Shown: positions 16,451-24,096, counted from the stretch's first letter. The stretch is 64,000 bases of DNA from Croceicoccus gelatinilyticus (GCF_018398395.1 NZ_JAHCBF010000002.1:496001-560000), one strand, 5' to 3'. The notes: generated by a model not told the origin, from the letters alone. Numbers and translations: made by a program.

Positions 16451-16971
16451 GAAATGCCCTGCCCGCATTCACAGGCATCGGGCCGCGCCCCGCACCACGT
16501 GCACGATGTCCCGCGATAGGTCTGCGCGCCTGCATCGACCCGCGTCTCTACAGGCGGCGGTCCGCCCGCCGTCGCCTCGCCCGTAGCAAGGATCGTCACG
16601 CGCCGATGCGCCCCCGTTCCGTCGACACGGATCAGGCCTTTCATGCCGATGCCGCGCATCGCATGGCCGATCGAATTGGGATGATGGCCCATCTGTTCGC
16701 CGATGGTGACGTTCGTCGGCATTACCTCGCCGCGCCGCGCCATGGCCGACAGGTGCTCGTACACTGCCAGTTCCAGCGGGCTGACATCGCGCCCGTCCAC
16801 CCGTTCGGTCACCACCGGATCGCGCCGCCGCAGGCCTTGCGACCGCGCGACGTTGTAGACCTGCCGCGCGCTCACCCCGTGGCGCGCGCCGATCTCTTCA
16901 AGGGTTTCCTCGCCCTCGAAGTCGCGCACGATGGCGGCGATCTTGTGCTGGGGAACGGGCGGCCGCGCCAT
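16447..16971 (-). CDS. HTH protein with C-terminal Cys cluster
   Basis: A 174-residue protein. Residues about 5-50 form a helix-turn-helix resembling resolvase/Hin-type HTH (LEEIGARHGVSARQVYNVAR). Residues about 60-115 form a winged-helix (TNVTIGEQMGHHPNSIGHAM), which resembles a phage replisome-organiser domain. The last 25 residues carry CTWCGARPDACEC, a likely metal-binding knuckle. It may be a replication initiator or loader, or a regulator; its place between clamp and primase favours replication. Confidence 0.65.
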   Translation of the reverse strand: MARPPVPQHKIAAIVRDFEGEETLEEIGARHGVSARQVYNVARSQGLRRRDPVVTERVDGRDVSPLELAVYEHLSAMARRGEVMPTNVTIGEQMGHHPNSIGHAMRGIGMKGLIRVDGTGAHRRVTILATGEATAGGPPPVETRVDAGAQTYRGTSCTWCGARPDACECGQGIS

Positions 16972-16973
16972 GA

Positions 16974-18281
16974 TCAGGCGACTCGCATCGGCATCAGGAC
17001 CTGCAACAGACGCGACGAACTGTCATCATCGTCGCCGCCCGATGCCCGCACCGTCACCGGCCCGACGCTGTCCTGGACAAACCCGACGACGACATCGTCC
17101 GCCGCGATCGCGCCAAGCGCCGTGCGCAGATAATCGACATTGAACCCGATCTCGAATCCCTCGCCCTCGTACCTGCAGGCCAGCGCCTCTTCCGCCGAAC
17201 CCAGTCCGGGCACCGCCGCGCGCAGCGTCACCGCATCGGCGGACAGTGCCAGCTTCAGCGCGCGGCTCTTCTCCTCGCTCAACGCCGAAATGCGCCGCGC
17301 CGCCTCGGACAGCGCGCCGCGCGGCAATGTCGCCTCGCGCACCGTGCTCGCCGGGATCACGCGGGCATAATCGGGAAAGGTGCCGTCGATCGACTTCGCC
17401 ACGATCTCGATCGCCCCGCCGTCCGCCGCGTCCATGGCAAACCGCATAAGCCCGCCGGTCTCCGATCCATCGCGCGCGATGGAAACCGCCGCCGGTGCAT
17501 CCTTGGCGGCCGCCTTCACGGCTTGCGGCAACAGCTTTTCCAGCAGCGCGACGGTGCGCCGGTGGACGATCGTCGGCGCCAGCGCCATCGCCCCTTCGGG
17601 CACGTCCATGCCAAGACGGGCCAGCCTGTTGCCGTCCGTCGCCGCAAAACGCAGCTCGGCCCCATGCCCGTCCTCTTGCCAGACATGCCACAGCACCCCG
17701 TTCAGGTAGTACCGCGTCTCTTCGCTCGATACCGCGTGACTGACGCGCGCGAGCACATCCGCCAGACCGCCGGCATCCATGTCGAACTCCAGTTCCCACG
17801 CCGCCTTGGCCGCGCGCGGAAACTCCGCAGGTGGCAGGCAGGCAAGCCGGAACCGGGCGCGCCCTGCGCTCACCGTTACTTGCCCGCCATAGCCATCGGT
17901 CAGGTCGTCGGGCGCGCCTTCGTCGGTTTCCACCGCGATCGTCGCCATGGCATCGGCGTCGACACCTGCCAGGATCTTGTCCAGCGGCTTGGCCGGTACC
18001 GCGACCGAAAAGCCGCGGATCGACTTGACCCAGTCCGCGCTTCCCGCCCCGTCGCGGTCGTCGCTGGCAAGCTCGCGCCGGATCCACATGTCGAGGTCGG
18101 TCGATTCCAGTGATATCGCCCCGTCGCCCGCCGTCATCACGACATGGTCAAGGATCGGCAATTCGCTGCGCCCTGCGACAGCGCCCAGCACGTCCTTCAA
18201 TGCTGCTCGCAAGCTGCCTGCGCGCACCCGCACCGCCCGCCGCCGCGTATCGCGCACCGGCATGTCCACCACTTCACTCAT
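16974..18281 (-). CDS. Phage-encoded DNA polymerase III beta subunit (sliding clamp)
   Basis: A 435-residue DnaN-like protein. It shows the clamp signatures AVSSEETRYYLNGV, FAATDGNRLARL, FPDYARVIP, FNVDYLRTAL and a C-terminal QVLMPMRVA that matches the clamp C-terminus LMPMRL. Bacterial DnaN is about 370 residues; this protein has an N-terminal extension and insertions. It presumably tethers the host replicase to phage DNA. GTG at 18290 is an alternative start; ATG at 18281 overlaps the ParB-like stop by 8 bases. Its coding style matches the rest of the phage rather than a recently captured host gene. Confidence 0.88.
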   Translation of the reverse strand: MSEVVDMPVRDTRRRAVRVRAGSLRAALKDVLGAVAGRSELPILDHVVMTAGDGAISLESTDLDMWIRRELASDDRDGAGSADWVKSIRGFSVAVPAKPLDKILAGVDADAMATIAVETDEGAPDDLTDGYGGQVTVSAGRARFRLACLPPAEFPRAAKAAWELEFDMDAGGLADVLARVSHAVSSEETRYYLNGVLWHVWQEDGHGAELRFAATDGNRLARLGMDVPEGAMALAPTIVHRRTVALLEKLLPQAVKAAAKDAPAAVSIARDGSETGGLMRFAMDAADGGAIEIVAKSIDGTFPDYARVIPASTVREATLPRGALSEAARRISALSEEKSRALKLALSADAVTLRAAVPGLGSAEEALACRYEGEGFEIGFNVDYLRTALGAIAADDVVVGFVQDSVGPVTVRASGGDDDDSSSRLLQVLMPMRVA

Positions 18282-19101
18282 CGTCGTCACACCCCAGTGC
18301 TTCCTGATAGGCCGTAAGCAGCACGCATCCGCCGGCGACGTGGCGCGCCACGGCCTGCTGTGCCCGTTCGATCTCGATTGCCGCGACCCAGCCCTTCTGC
18401 TTGTCGCCCTGCAGAACCATCAGCAGCAGCTCGTCGTCGATCTGCCCCTTGGCGTCGTGCAACAGCTGCGCGATGGAAGAAAACAACGTGCCCGCGTACC
18501 GCAGCACTTCGCCTTCAAAGGCCTGCGCGGTCAGCACCAGTGCACGGTGGGTCAGCGCCTCACCCGACTTGCGGAACACTTTCTGGATGCCGCCGATGTT
18601 CGATACCATGCCCGGCTTCCACGCGGTGAAGTTCGTATGCGGCGCAAGCGTCAGGCCCACCCGGTCCAGCAGCCGCGCAACCTTGCGGGCGGTATCGTCG
18701 CCCGATGCCAGCGCGGCGCGGAACAGGTCGATCGCCGTCATCGCGCGCCGCTGGACGTTCATGGCGACGAACGATGCCGCCTCGTCCTCGGCGCTGTCGT
18801 ACCGCGTGACGACGCAAGGCAGGTCATAGATGTCGCGGCGCAACCGGGCCGCTGCCAACCGGTGCTGCCCGTCGACCACCCACAGCGATCCGTCCGCGCG
18901 CCGCGCCACCGACAGCGGATGGAACAGCGACCAGTTCCAGTGCTGCGCGATCCGGCGAATAAGGTCCTTGCTGGACCCGTTGTCGATCGACCGCTGGTAG
19001 CTGCCGTCGATCTTCAGGTCGGGCACCCGGCAGTTCTCCAGGCTGGGCCGCAAGCCCAGCACCGGATTGACCGCCAATCGTGAAGTGGATGCCCGCGCCA
19101 T
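18274..19101 (-). CDS. ParB-like nuclease-fold protein (DUF6551-type)
   Basis: A 275-residue protein with the ParB/Srx-fold core: YQRSIDNGSSKDLIRRIAQ at about 35-53, then WVVDGQHRLAAAR, the hallmark GQHR motif, near residue 72-84. The C-terminal part is helical. There is no ParB HTH partner domain and no ParA nearby, so plasmid-type partition is unlikely. Such proteins in phages are often annotated as ParB-like nucleases and may bind or nick DNA. It lies 2 bases after the stop of the small gene upstream. Confidence 0.75.
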   Translation of the reverse strand: MARASTSRLAVNPVLGLRPSLENCRVPDLKIDGSYQRSIDNGSSKDLIRRIAQHWNWSLFHPLSVARRADGSLWVVDGQHRLAAARLRRDIYDLPCVVTRYDSAEDEAASFVAMNVQRRAMTAIDLFRAALASGDDTARKVARLLDRVGLTLAPHTNFTAWKPGMVSNIGGIQKVFRKSGEALTHRALVLTAQAFEGEVLRYAGTLFSSIAQLLHDAKGQIDDELLLMVLQGDKQKGWVAAIEIERAQQAVARHVAGGCVLLTAYQEALGCDDDE

Positions 19102-19103
19102 GG

Positions 19104-19397
19104 TCAGTCCTCCATCTCTTCGGGCAGCACGGGGTCCTGCGCCGAAATGGCGTCCGACCGGTGCAAACCCTGTCCGATTCCGTCGATGGCCGCGTCGATC
19201 CGCTGGCACTCGATGCGCAGCGCATGGGCCTCGACCAGCCCGTCCGATTGCCCCGAAGCGCCCACCGGCCCCGCCAGCTGCGACAGCCGGTCGCGCAGAC
19301 GCTCCAGCACGGTGACGCACGACGCCCTCTCGGCGATCACGTCCGCCGAAGCCGCTTGCCGCTCGGGCCGCGCCGCGATCATCCCCTCCCCGCTCAT
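19104..19397 (-). CDS. Small phage protein, unknown function
   Basis: A 97-residue acidic protein starting MSGEGMIAARPE, mostly helical with heptad-like spacing around residues 30-80. The ATG at 19397 overlaps the stop of the small membrane protein gene (ATGA). An ATG at 19430 would lie inside that gene and was rejected. No family recognised. Confidence 0.5.
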   Translation of the reverse strand: MSGEGMIAARPERQAASADVIAERASCVTVLERLRDRLSQLAGPVGASGQSDGLVEAHALRIECQRIDAAIDGIGQGLHRSDAISAQDPVLPEEMED

Positions 19398-19564
19398 GAC
19401 AGGTTCGGCATGAACAGGGTGAGAGGCCACGCCAGTGCCCAGACGAGCTCGCTCAGCTCGGGCCAGCGCTTACCGTCCATCCGCGCTGCGATGATCGACA
19501 ACGACATGATCGCGAACACGCCGCCCAGCCAGAACGACAGCAGCGCGATGGCCAGCGGGCTCAC
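19394..19564 (-). CDS. Small single-pass membrane protein, GTG start
   Basis: A 56-residue protein in the gap between two phage genes. It starts GTG at 19564, sharing GTGA with the upstream stop, and its own stop overlaps the next ATG. The N-terminal half is a strong membrane helix (LAIALLSFWLGGVFAIMSL), and the C-terminus has a second hydrophobic patch (WALAWPLTLFM). Perfect coupling to both neighbours supports it as a gene. It is perhaps a phage membrane effector, but nothing in the sequence gives a function. Confidence 0.6.
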   Translation of the reverse strand: MSPLAIALLSFWLGGVFAIMSLSIIAARMDGKRWPELSELVWALAWPLTLFMPNLS

Positions 19565-20439
19565 CGTGCCGTCTCCTGATCCGCGGCGGCGCGCGATACG
19601 CTGATGTCATCGCCGGTCACCTTGACCTTGACGAACTTCTTCAGGTCGAAAGGCTTCTCGCCGGGCTTGCTCGTGACGGTGCGATCGCCATGTTCGCCGC
19701 ACCCGCGCCCGATCTGGCCGGGATCGCCCGCGGCGGTGAAGTCTTCCCAGTGCACCCACCCTTGCGGACAGGCGAAACCCCATTCGCGCTTTTTGGGACC
19801 GGTCATGAACAGCGTGACTGCACCCTCGCCGGGAAGGACCTCGAGCCGGTGCAGTGTGTCCGCGCTCCGCTCGATCACGTCGCCCGCCACGCGCAGGACC
19901 TGCCGCCCATCGGCAAGGTGTTCAATATAACGCCCCACGATGACCAGCGTGCGATTGTCCCACGGATGATCGTGCAGCGCGCGGTCGTCGTCGCTTTTCA
20001 GGATGCGGTGCAGGTAGACGTTCTGCCAGGGATTGCGCGGCACCACGAACCAGCGGTGCATGTAGTTGTCGCCGATGACGAAATCGGGATCGCGCGCCAC
20101 GATCTTCGCGGCCCAGACTTGCATCTCTCCCAGATCGGCCAGCGGCAGAACCGGCTCGCCGATGCTATTCCGGTCGGTGTCTGGAGACTCCTCTGCCGGG
20201 GCGATAGCGAGTCCAAGGCAGTGATATCTGCCGTTGGGTCCGCAACGTGTGAACTCGTAGCCCAGATCGGTCAGGCACCGACGGAAATGCCGGACGTATG
20301 CAGAACCAACCAATCCTCGCCCGGTTGATGCCGACCAGCTCTGGAAGACGCTGAATAGATAGTCGACCTCGGTCGACATATCCGGGCTGGTGACCTTGCA
20401 CCGCTCGTCGATCCAGCTTGCAACATCGGCTCTAAGCAT
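19561..20439 (-). CDS. Winged-helix (P4 primase C-terminal type) plus cupin fusion protein
   Basis: A 292-residue protein starting MLRADVASW. Residues about 5-85 look like the wing domain found at the C-terminus of P4-type primases (WIDERCKV, then Tyr/Phe-rich helices, then CGPNGRYHCLGLAI). Residues about 130-250 form a cupin-like fold with YLHRILKSDDDRALHDHPWDN, whose His-x-His pattern could bind metal. The ATG at 20439 follows a GGAGGGGAAG ribosome site and overlaps the upstream stop. DNA binding joined to a small-molecule or protein-modification domain is plausible but unproven. Confidence 0.6.
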   Translation of the reverse strand: MLRADVASWIDERCKVTSPDMSTEVDYLFSVFQSWSASTGRGLVGSAYVRHFRRCLTDLGYEFTRCGPNGRYHCLGLAIAPAEESPDTDRNSIGEPVLPLADLGEMQVWAAKIVARDPDFVIGDNYMHRWFVVPRNPWQNVYLHRILKSDDDRALHDHPWDNRTLVIVGRYIEHLADGRQVLRVAGDVIERSADTLHRLEVLPGEGAVTLFMTGPKKREWGFACPQGWVHWEDFTAAGDPGQIGRGCGEHGDRTVTSKPGEKPFDLKKFVKVKVTGDDISVSRAAADQETAR

Positions 20440-20827
20440 TCTTCCCTCCCCGCCTCTCGGCCTCACACCGCCGCACCGCGCGGGTCAGAACGTCCCGCAG
20501 CGCCTCGGCTTCATCCATTGCAAAGGTCACGCCATCGACGGCGACACAGACCGCCTCCGCGCCTGCCGCGTCGATCCCGCGCGCAAGGCTGCGCACCATC
20601 GCACGTGCTCGCCGCAGGCTCATCGGTTGTGCTTTGACTTCGCCGTCCGTCAGGATCTCGACGACGATCTGGCCATCGGTCATCCGCGCACCGGCATCGA
20701 CCACCACGGCCGTCACGTTCCAGTCGCGCGACCCTGCCGGAAAGGCATGAAACGCGGGCGGGACGCGCGATGCGATGGCCGGAAACGGCAGCACTCTCCC
20801 GGCAAGGAAAGTCTCGGCGGCGATCAT
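20432..20827 (-). CDS. Phage early protein, unknown function
   Basis: A 131-residue mixed alpha/beta protein starting MIAAETFLAG. Its middle contains VVEILTDGEVK and VCVAVDGVTFAMDEAEAL, which suggests a small globular fold. Its start overlaps the upstream stop (ATGA) and its end overlaps the next gene. No motif identifies a function. Confidence 0.5.
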   Translation of the reverse strand: MIAAETFLAGRVLPFPAIASRVPPAFHAFPAGSRDWNVTAVVVDAGARMTDGQIVVEILTDGEVKAQPMSLRRARAMVRSLARGIDAAGAEAVCVAVDGVTFAMDEAEALRDVLTRAVRRCEAERRGGKNA

Positions 20828-21270
20828 GCCTCCGGCTCCGGCAGGGGGCGCGGATCATGCGTCGCGCGGTGAACGTCCAGCCCCCGGGTCCACGGACGCG
20901 CACCGCGCTGGACGATATAGACCGGCCCGCCCGCGGCCTTGCCCAGGTAATGCGGCGTCGCAAGGCCGCGCATCTCCAGCCACTTGACGATGTTGTAGAT
21001 CGGCTTGGGGCAATCGCGCGGCATGCTCGGCGTCGTCGCCGACGGCATGAAGTAGGCGATACGTGCACCGGGCTGCGCCCGTTCGGCCCACCGGATCAGC
21101 GCCTGACTGTCCTTGGCCATCAGGCCCTTCACATTCCAGTTCGCGCCATCTTCGACCGCTTCGGCCCTTGCCGTCCCGAACCCGACACCTGTCCCCGAAC
21201 CACTCCCCGACCCACTTTTCGCCAGCATGATACCGCTATGCTCCCTCAAGAATTCCAGTCCCCGCCGCAT
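20824..21270 (-). CDS. Early phage protein with possible winged-helix, unknown function
   Basis: A 148-residue protein (if started at ATG 21270) or 134 residues from ATG 21228. Residues about 20-40 are a Ser/Gly linker, and the C-terminal half (PKPIYNIVKWLEMRGLA, then PVYIVQRG) looks like a winged helix. Neither start has a convincing ribosome site. The reading frame is the same as that of the CII-like gene upstream, separated by a single TGA and 9 sense codons, so read-through or an alternative start deserves a check. Confidence 0.5.
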   Translation of the reverse strand: MRRGLEFLREHSGIMLAKSGSGSGSGTGVGFGTARAEAVEDGANWNVKGLMAKDSQALIRWAERAQPGARIAYFMPSATTPSMPRDCPKPIYNIVKWLEMRGLATPHYLGKAAGGPVYIVQRGARPWTRGLDVHRATHDPRPLPEPEA

Positions 21271-21297
21271 CGCAGCACGGCGTTCGTCGTCCCGCTG

Positions 21298-21837
21298 TCA
21301 GCCGCGCCCACCGGCCCCGTTCGTTCCGCAATTCCCTGCCCCGTCGCCTGCACCGGCCGACGCCATCACGTGGCGCAGCTGCTCGATCACGTGCTCGATC
21401 TGGTCCAGCTCGCGGCACAGCTTCTCGCGCGCGGAAACCGACAGGCTCTCGCACCGGGCGGAAAGATCCTCGCCTGCAAGACAGGCCATCACGTCGGCAC
21501 TTTCGCGCGCCAGCCACGCCATCCAGTCACCAAGGTCGAACCCTTCGCCCACGGCAGCGCGCGGCCCGTCCAGCGGCAGGCCCTGCGCCCGTGCCAGCGC
21601 CCGCGTGATATGCGGCGCGCCCGGTGCGCCGGTGCCCAGCGCCTCGACCTTGGCGACGATATCCAGCGGCATGAAACTGCGCGTCGTGCGCGAACAGTAA
21701 TCCGACACCACGCCTTGTGAACGGCCGCAGTTCTCGGCCACGAAATCCTGCCCGCCTGCCGCGCGCACGGCATCGGCGGTCGCGATCTTCAGGGCCAGTT
21801 CGTCGGGCGACAAGCGCTGGGTGCGATCGGTGCTCAT
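21298..21837 (-). CDS. CII-like phage regulatory protein
   Basis: A 179-residue protein starting MSTDRTQRL. Residues 10-80 carry a helix-turn-helix (LKIATADAVRAAGGQDFVAE, then CGRSQGVVSDYCSRTT) of the CII/CP76-like type common in alphaproteobacterial phages, followed by a helical C-terminus. The ATG at 21837 overlaps the stop of the Cro-like gene. It is the second gene of the leftward early operon, the place of cII in lambda. Activation of cI or int promoters is inferred. Confidence 0.65.
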   Translation of the reverse strand: MSTDRTQRLSPDELALKIATADAVRAAGGQDFVAENCGRSQGVVSDYCSRTTRSFMPLDIVAKVEALGTGAPGAPHITRALARAQGLPLDGPRAAVGEGFDLGDWMAWLARESADVMACLAGEDLSARCESLSVSAREKLCRELDQIEHVIEQLRHVMASAGAGDGAGNCGTNGAGGRG

Positions 21838-22379
21838 GCCGCGATCCGGCGCGGGCAGCGCTGCAAGACGCACTGGGCGACGCGCACGTCGTCGGTGCGA
21901 AGGTCGCATTCGGGGCAAAGCGCGGGGGCATCGAGGACGTCGTGCGAAAACGCAAACAGCTCTCCCGGCGCACCGTCGGGGGTAACGTGTCCGGCACCGG
22001 AAGAGCTGTCGCCACCGGCAGGGTCCTGCCCGCCGGTCCGTGGTTCGCTTTCGTCGTAGTCGTGGTCCGGCCCGATCTCGGGGCCGATATCCTGCGCCTC
22101 ACCATCGGGCGACAGCGCCGCGTCGGGCGTGATACCTGCAACCCTATGAATGAACTCGCCCACCTCCGCTGGAATCCGACCTTCGTCCCAGGCCCCTGCA
22201 TCGGCGAAAAAGTCCGCGAACTTTTCGAGCGTAGCCGTATGGATGCCGAGCTTGCCGGTGCCGAGCCGCGCAAAGAACTTGCCGTCGTTGACGACGATGG
22301 TGGAAAGCCGTGCAACCGATTTGCCGGACGCTTCCGCCCAAAGCTCGGCGCAGGCGTTGAGATGATCGGTAAGGTTCAT
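21834..22379 (-). CDS. Cro-like regulator, first gene of the leftward early operon
   Basis: A 181-residue protein. The N-terminus MNLTDHLNACAELWAEASGK and the following LSTIVVNDGKFFARLGTG, LEKFADFFADAGAW form a small helical DNA-binding domain of a type that lies opposite CI genes in sphingomonad phages. The middle is acidic and disordered. The C-terminus holds CPECD and a second Cys pair, a possible zinc site. AGGAG precedes the ATG by 6 bases. It is transcribed from the repressed promoter at 22404-22433, divergent from the CI gene, hence the Cro-like call. Confidence 0.65.
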   Translation of the reverse strand: MNLTDHLNACAELWAEASGKSVARLSTIVVNDGKFFARLGTGKLGIHTATLEKFADFFADAGAWDEGRIPAEVGEFIHRVAGITPDAALSPDGEAQDIGPEIGPDHDYDESEPRTGGQDPAGGDSSSGAGHVTPDGAPGELFAFSHDVLDAPALCPECDLRTDDVRVAQCVLQRCPRRIAA

Positions 22380-22403
22380 CGGTGCTCCTCGTAGACGGAG
22401 CAT

Positions 22404-22433
22404 TCTATACGGGACATATCCCGCATCAGTCAA
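22404..22433 (-). promoter_or_regulatory. Leftward early promoter with operator in its spacer
   Basis: On the minus strand TTGACT (22433-22428) and TATAGA (22409-22404) are separated by 18 bases, and the 14-base operator CGGGATATGTCCCG occupies nearly the whole spacer. Repressor binding there would block RNA polymerase directly. It drives the Cro-like gene and the whole leftward early/replication operon. Confidence 0.7.
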
Positions 22434-22482
22434 CGGGGCATGTCCCGCTTTCTGTTGATTTCAGGATGCGGGATACTCCCCG
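22410..22482 (+). promoter_or_regulatory. Operator cluster of the CI repressor (three 14-base sites)
   Basis: There are three related near-palindromes: CGGGACATATCCCG at 22410-22423, CGGGGCATGTCCCG at 22434-22447 and CGGGATACTCCCCG at 22469-22482. Centre-to-centre distances are 24 and 35 bases. The first lies in the leftward promoter. The third overlaps the start of the repressor gene, which would allow autoregulation. The same sequence recurs at 23656-23699. Confidence 0.7.
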
Positions 22483-23212
22483 CGTGAAAAATGAACGTGA
22501 AATCCTTGCCGAACGCGTGCGCGAAAGGGTCGATGCCAGCGGCCGTTCGCCGCGCGATCTGTCGATAGAGGCGATCGGCAAGCCCGACCTGATCCGGGAT
22601 ATCCTGCGCGGCAAGCGCATGCCCACCGGCCCCGTCATGCTGAAACTGGCCGAAGTGCTCGACACGACGACCGAATACCTCCTCGGCCTCACGGCCTCGC
22701 CAGACCAGGTACAAAGCGAAGTCTCGATCCAGGACGTGCGCCGCGACTGGATCCCCGAAAAGCCGACCGAACTTGGCATTCCGCTCGTCGGCACCGGCGA
22801 TTGCGCAGAACTTGCAGTTATCGACGAATCGGGGGAAGAGATCGAAGTGGAACGCTCCAGCTTCGACCCGGAATATCATGTCCGCTACATCAAGCGCCCC
22901 GCCGTGCTGGCGGGTGACCGCAAGGCCTATGCCATCTACTTCCATGGATCATCTATGGAACCCCGCTTCTTTGCGGGAGAGATCGGCATCGTTCAGCCCG
23001 ATCGGCATGCGGGCCCTGGCGATTTCGTTCTGGTCCAGCTCAACGACGGTACCGAAGACGCGGTCGTCTCCGTCCTCGTGAAAAAGCTCGTGCGCCAGAC
23101 GACGCAGTACGTCGAACTGGAACAGTACAACCCGCCCACCGTCTTCAGGCTACCGCGCCGGCAGGTCTCGCACCTTCACCGGATCATGATGCCGAACGAA
23201 CTGCTGGGCTGA
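22466..23212 (+). CDS. CI-type repressor with S24 peptidase domain
   Basis: The 248-residue protein has an N-terminal helix-turn-helix at about residues 10-70 (LSIEAIGKPDLIRDILRG) and a C-terminal S24/LexA-like domain. The HGSSMEPRFFAGEIGIVQPD segment contains the nucleophile Ser, and a Lys in the VLVKKLVR strand completes the dyad. RecA-stimulated self-cleavage on DNA damage is expected for the family. The start is ATG 22466 or GTG 22484. Neither has a clear ribosome site, so a leaderless message is possible, as for lambda cI from PRM. Confidence 0.88.
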   Translation: MRDTPRVKNEREILAERVRERVDASGRSPRDLSIEAIGKPDLIRDILRGKRMPTGPVMLKLAEVLDTTTEYLLGLTASPDQVQSEVSIQDVRRDWIPEKPTELGIPLVGTGDCAELAVIDESGEEIEVERSSFDPEYHVRYIKRPAVLAGDRKAYAIYFHGSSMEPRFFAGEIGIVQPDRHAGPGDFVLVQLNDGTEDAVVSVLVKKLVRQTTQYVELEQYNPPTVFRLPRRQVSHLHRIMMPNELLG

Positions 23213-23218
23213 CGCCGG

Positions 23219-23596
23219 TCAGCAACCGGCATCGCTCCACAACCCGCCGAAGTTTTCGCCGCCCGCCCTTTCCGTCATAGGCACGTCGGCGATCACCATG
23301 AACCGCTGGAACCCGGTCATCCCGCCATAGCCGTTCCGGCCATTCACTTCCCCGCATAGCACCGACGCGCCGTTAAGACCGCGCGCCGCGACATGGACCC
23401 CGCGCACTTCCATCGCGTCGGGCTCGCGCATCCCTGCGCGCAAGGATCGCAGGCCCGCCCTCTCGATATCGTGTAGCCGGTTCTCTTCCCACTGGCTGGC
23501 CCGCTCCGCTGCGGAATGGCGGTCGCCCGCGTCCGAAAACAGCACGAACCATCCGATGATCGCCAGTCCCACCAGCGGCAACCAGGCATTTCGCAT
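23219..23596 (-). CDS. Membrane-anchored or secreted small protein convergent with cI
   Basis: A 125-residue protein starting MRNAWLPLVG, with one N-terminal hydrophobic segment (residues about 4-20), then a charged helical stretch and a C-terminal region with VLCGEVNGRNGYGGMTGF, a pattern I have seen in many small uncharacterised exported proteins. It is convergent with cI, 6 bases apart, and is the only minus-strand gene between the two operator clusters, so it may be expressed from the lysogen. A superinfection-exclusion or other lysogenic-conversion role is a guess. Confidence 0.6.
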   Translation of the reverse strand: MRNAWLPLVGLAIIGWFVLFSDAGDRHSAAERASQWEENRLHDIERAGLRSLRAGMREPDAMEVRGVHVAARGLNGASVLCGEVNGRNGYGGMTGFQRFMVIADVPMTERAGGENFGGLWSDAGC

Positions 23597-23655
23597 TCCC
23601 ACGTCTCCAGTATCCGGGCCGAGTGTGGCGCCACCGCGCCCGTCGATCAATGCAA

Positions 23656-23707
23656 AGGGACATGCCCCGCATTAGCCCCTTGACACGGGACATATCCCGC
23701 ATTTATT
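23656..23707 (+). promoter_or_regulatory. Rightward early promoter with two repressor operators
   Basis: TTGACA at 23680-23685 and TTTATT at 23702-23707 are spaced 16 bases. The operator CGGGACATATCCCG at 23686-23699 fills the spacer and is identical to the operator in the leftward promoter. A second operator, AGGGACATGCCCCG, lies at 23656-23669. It should drive the gene at 23734 and the accessory operon to the recombinase. Confidence 0.72.
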
Positions 23708-23733
23708 CCCGCGTGGACGAAAGGGGTTCATCC

Positions 23734-24096
23734 ATGCTTCGCAACTTTTCCGACTTTCCCCATGCCGGCAGCCGCGCGTTTCTTGCGCCCCATGGCGATC
23801 CGGTGCGCATCATCCGCCACAACGCGGACGGCACCACTTTCGTCGCCATGCTGCCCGTCGCCCACGATCCCCGCCGCCACCTCGACGCCGCGGGCAACCG
23901 CACCGTCGCCTTTGCGGACCTGTTCGAGACACCGGACCTTGCCGCCCCGCGCCTGCCGAAGCGGCGCAGGCGCAAGGCCAAGGCCTCAAGCAGCGCAGCG
24001 GTAGGCCAGACCAGAACGGCCTCAAGCAGCAAAGCGGTAGGCCGGAAAAAATCCGCATCAAGCAGCAAAGCGGTAGGCCGCAGGAAATCCGCCTGA
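23734..24096 (+). CDS. First gene of the rightward operon, with triple repeat tail; unknown function
   Basis: A 120-residue protein starting MLRNFSDFPHAG after an AGGGG ribosome site. Residues 1-75 look like a small globular domain (RIIRHNADGTTFVAMLPV). Residues about 76-120 are a basic tail built of three tandem 12-residue units of ASSSKAVGRKKS type, encoded by a 36-base direct repeat. The tail is derived from the DNA element described at 23983-24091 and is probably disordered. The stop shares its A with the next ATG (TGATG). Confidence 0.6.
   Translation: MLRNFSDFPHAGSRAFLAPHGDPVRIIRHNADGTTFVAMLPVAHDPRRHLDAAGNRTVAFADLFETPDLAAPRLPKRRRRKAKASSSAAVGQTRTASSSKAVGRKKSASSSKAVGRRKSA
23983..24091 (+). 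repeat. Tandem triplet of a 36-base repeated element (copies A-C)
   Basis: Three copies of a 24-base core start at 23984, 24020 and 24056, spaced exactly 36 bases. The core reads CCTCAAGCAGC, then AAAGCGGTAGGCC. Copy C is flanked by GCATCA (24055-24060) and TGATGC (24094-24099), an inverted pair. In copy A AGGCC pairs with GGCCT. The array encodes the C-terminal tail of the overlapping gene. Two further copies lie at 24696 and 25609. Confidence 0.8.

Noticed and set aside
14811-19101. ParB-like protein as evidence for a plasmid-type phage with ParA/ParB partition
   Set aside because: No ParA, no parS-like repeats nearby and no ParB HTH; an integrase gene is present instead.
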